Assembly: GCA_905221125.1 (NCBI GenBank)
Contig: CAJNBY010000011.1
Location: 6,227 to 70,226, forward strand
Reading direction: 5' to 3'
Length of the DNA: 64,000 bases
Source: a bacterium
Lineage (GTDB): Bacteria; Bacillota; Bacilli; Lactobacillales; Streptococcaceae
Position 1 is the first letter of the stretch. The number at the start of each line of letters is the position of its first letter. Below, one piece after another: positions 63,219 to 64,000 of the stretch. The notes beneath the pieces are model-generated. The model was not told the origin of the DNA. It did not search any database and worked only from the letters and a program-made list of their open reading frames with translations. The translations under genes and the position numbers were made by a program.

Positions 63219-63910
63219 GTGAATTTGTTTCCAATCCCCTGTTTGGGCTTGCCCTGTCTATCCTAGCTTATCTAGTAGGAATGCTGATTTACAGACGTTT
63301 TCCCCATCCATTGACAACGCCCTTGCTTTTGTCAGCTGTTTTCATTATTATCATTCTAAAGGTGACGGGGATTTCTTACCAAGATTACTACCAAGGTGGG
63401 GTTTATCTGAACAACTTGATTGTCCCATCGACCGTGGCTCTAGGGATTCCCCTTTATAAGAGTTTTCACTTGATGAAGCACCATGCTCGGAGTATTCTCT
63501 TTGGTAGTTTGCTAGCGGTAGTGGTCAATACCTCTTTCACAGCCCTTGTAGCTAAGATTTTTGGAATGGACTTTTTCCTAGCCATTTCTCTCTTTCCCAA
63601 GTCAGTAACAACCGCCATGGCAGTGGGAATTACAGAAAAATTGCAAGGCTTGACCACCGTGACCTTGGTTGTCGTAGTGGCGACTGGGATTTTGACTAGT
63701 GTTATCGGACCAACCCTTTTGAAGTGGTTGAAAATTGACGACCCGGTAGCAGTCGGGCTTTCCCTTGGAGGAACAGGCCACGCTGTCGGAACAGGAACGG
63801 CCTTTCGATACGGCTCTGTAGCAGGAGCCATGGGTGGCTTGGCTATTGGTGTTACAGGTGTTCTCTATGTCTTTGTCAGCCCTATTGTAGCCAGTTTGAT
63901 ATTGAGTTAA
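63215..63910 (+). CDS. lrgB: LrgB-family membrane protein
   Basis: This 231-residue membrane protein with about six to eight spans is the partner of LrgA. Typical segments are LFPKSVTTAMAVGITEKLQG and GTGHAVGTGTAFRYGSVAGA. LrgAB pairs modulate autolysis and, in some streptococci, pyruvate uptake. It overlaps lrgA by 4 bp and is complete. An IS3-type element begins 14 bp after its stop. Confidence 0.9.
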   Translation: MSEFVSNPLFGLALSILAYLVGMLIYRRFPHPLTTPLLLSAVFIIIILKVTGISYQDYYQGGVYLNNLIVPSTVALGIPLYKSFHLMKHHARSILFGSLLAVVVNTSFTALVAKIFGMDFFLAISLFPKSVTTAMAVGITEKLQGLTTVTLVVVVATGILTSVIGPTLLKWLKIDDPVAVGLSLGGTGHAVGTGTAFRYGSVAGAMGGLAIGVTGVLYVFVSPIVASLILS

Positions 63911-63923
63911 AAAGCAAGGAATT

Positions 63924-64000
63924 TGTACTGACCCCAAAAAGTTAGACAATTAATTTATCCGAAGGATTTAGTTCTGTATTGCACAGGACTGAGTCCTTTT
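63924..64000 (-). mobile_element. End of an IS3-family insertion sequence, truncated by the window edge
   Basis: TGTACTGACCCCAAAAAGTT (63924-63943), followed by AGACA, looks like an IS3-family (IS150 group) terminal inverted repeat. On the minus strand a transposase frame ends just inside it. The element enters from the right, 14 bp after lrgB. Confidence 0.8.
63955..64000 (-). CDS. IS3-family transposase (OrfB), C-terminal end only
   Basis: The last 14 codons read KGLSPVQYRTKSFG and stop at 63955. This is the common C-terminus of IS150-group OrfB transposases (LSPVQYR motif). The rest of the gene lies beyond the window, so intactness cannot be judged. Confidence 0.75.
   Translation of the reverse strand, partial: KGLSPVQYRTKSFG

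Overview
The window reads as chromosome of a mitis-group Streptococcus close to S. pneumoniae, S. pseudopneumoniae or S. mitis. The base composition is AT-rich, two BOX repeats are present, and the gene order is pneumococcal: aga-rafEFG-gtfA-tacL, sczA/czcD, galR/galKT, xpt-pbuX, the trp operon, a competence prepilin peptidase and queCDEF. Assignments come from reading translated sequence and motifs; no database search was run.

Layout. 1-7 kb: raffinose/sucrose utilisation (alpha-galactosidase end, RafEFG importer, sucrose phosphorylase) and the teichoic acid ligase TacL/RafX. 7-10.7 kb: a MarR regulator, a SnoaL-like protein and a choline/betaine-type ABC importer. 10.8-15.6 kb: a foreign block carrying a GC-richer four-gene ECF transporter operon, followed by debris of a lactobacillus/lactococcus-type plasmid (IS6 transposase fused to a Rep C-terminus, a DUF536 gene with an internal stop, an hsdS fragment). 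This block has removed the 5' part of pnuC. 15.6-25.8 kb: pnuC remnant, zinc efflux with its regulator, galactose genes, a thioesterase, guanine-riboswitch-controlled xpt-pbuX, a VOC protein and exonuclease III. 25.9-32.9 kb: two membrane proteins, a BOX repeat, a heterodimeric ABC exporter, and two genes for the first steps of teichoic acid repeat synthesis.

32.9-41.2 kb: a stand-alone second trpB with its own tryptophan T-box, then a second T-box and trpEGDCFBA. 41.2-46.1 kb: prepilin peptidase with a ComX box, an acetyltransferase, a HAD phosphatase/LacI pair with a visible operator, tRNA-Lys, 6S RNA and rarA. 46.1-49.5 kb: an accessory islet with two unknown small proteins, an array of zinc-knuckle (CPCC-type) and Sm-like small proteins, a structured RNA candidate and HicAB. 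49.6-57.8 kb: housekeeping genes (DUF3013, an M50-like protease, Nudix, prmA, rsmE, pepF, DUF2785, acetoin reductase). 58-64 kb: aquaporin, a BOX repeat, queCDEF, thioredoxin, a cysteine-rich MarR regulator with two copies of one palindrome, lrgAB-like genes and the end of an IS3-family element at the window edge.

The points most worth following are the plasmid-derived island in pnuC, which leaves a native-looking structured leader in front of a foreign ECF operon; the transposase-Rep chimera; the CPCC/Sm-like array; the cysteine-rich MarR with its paired operators; and the extra trpB with a private T-box.
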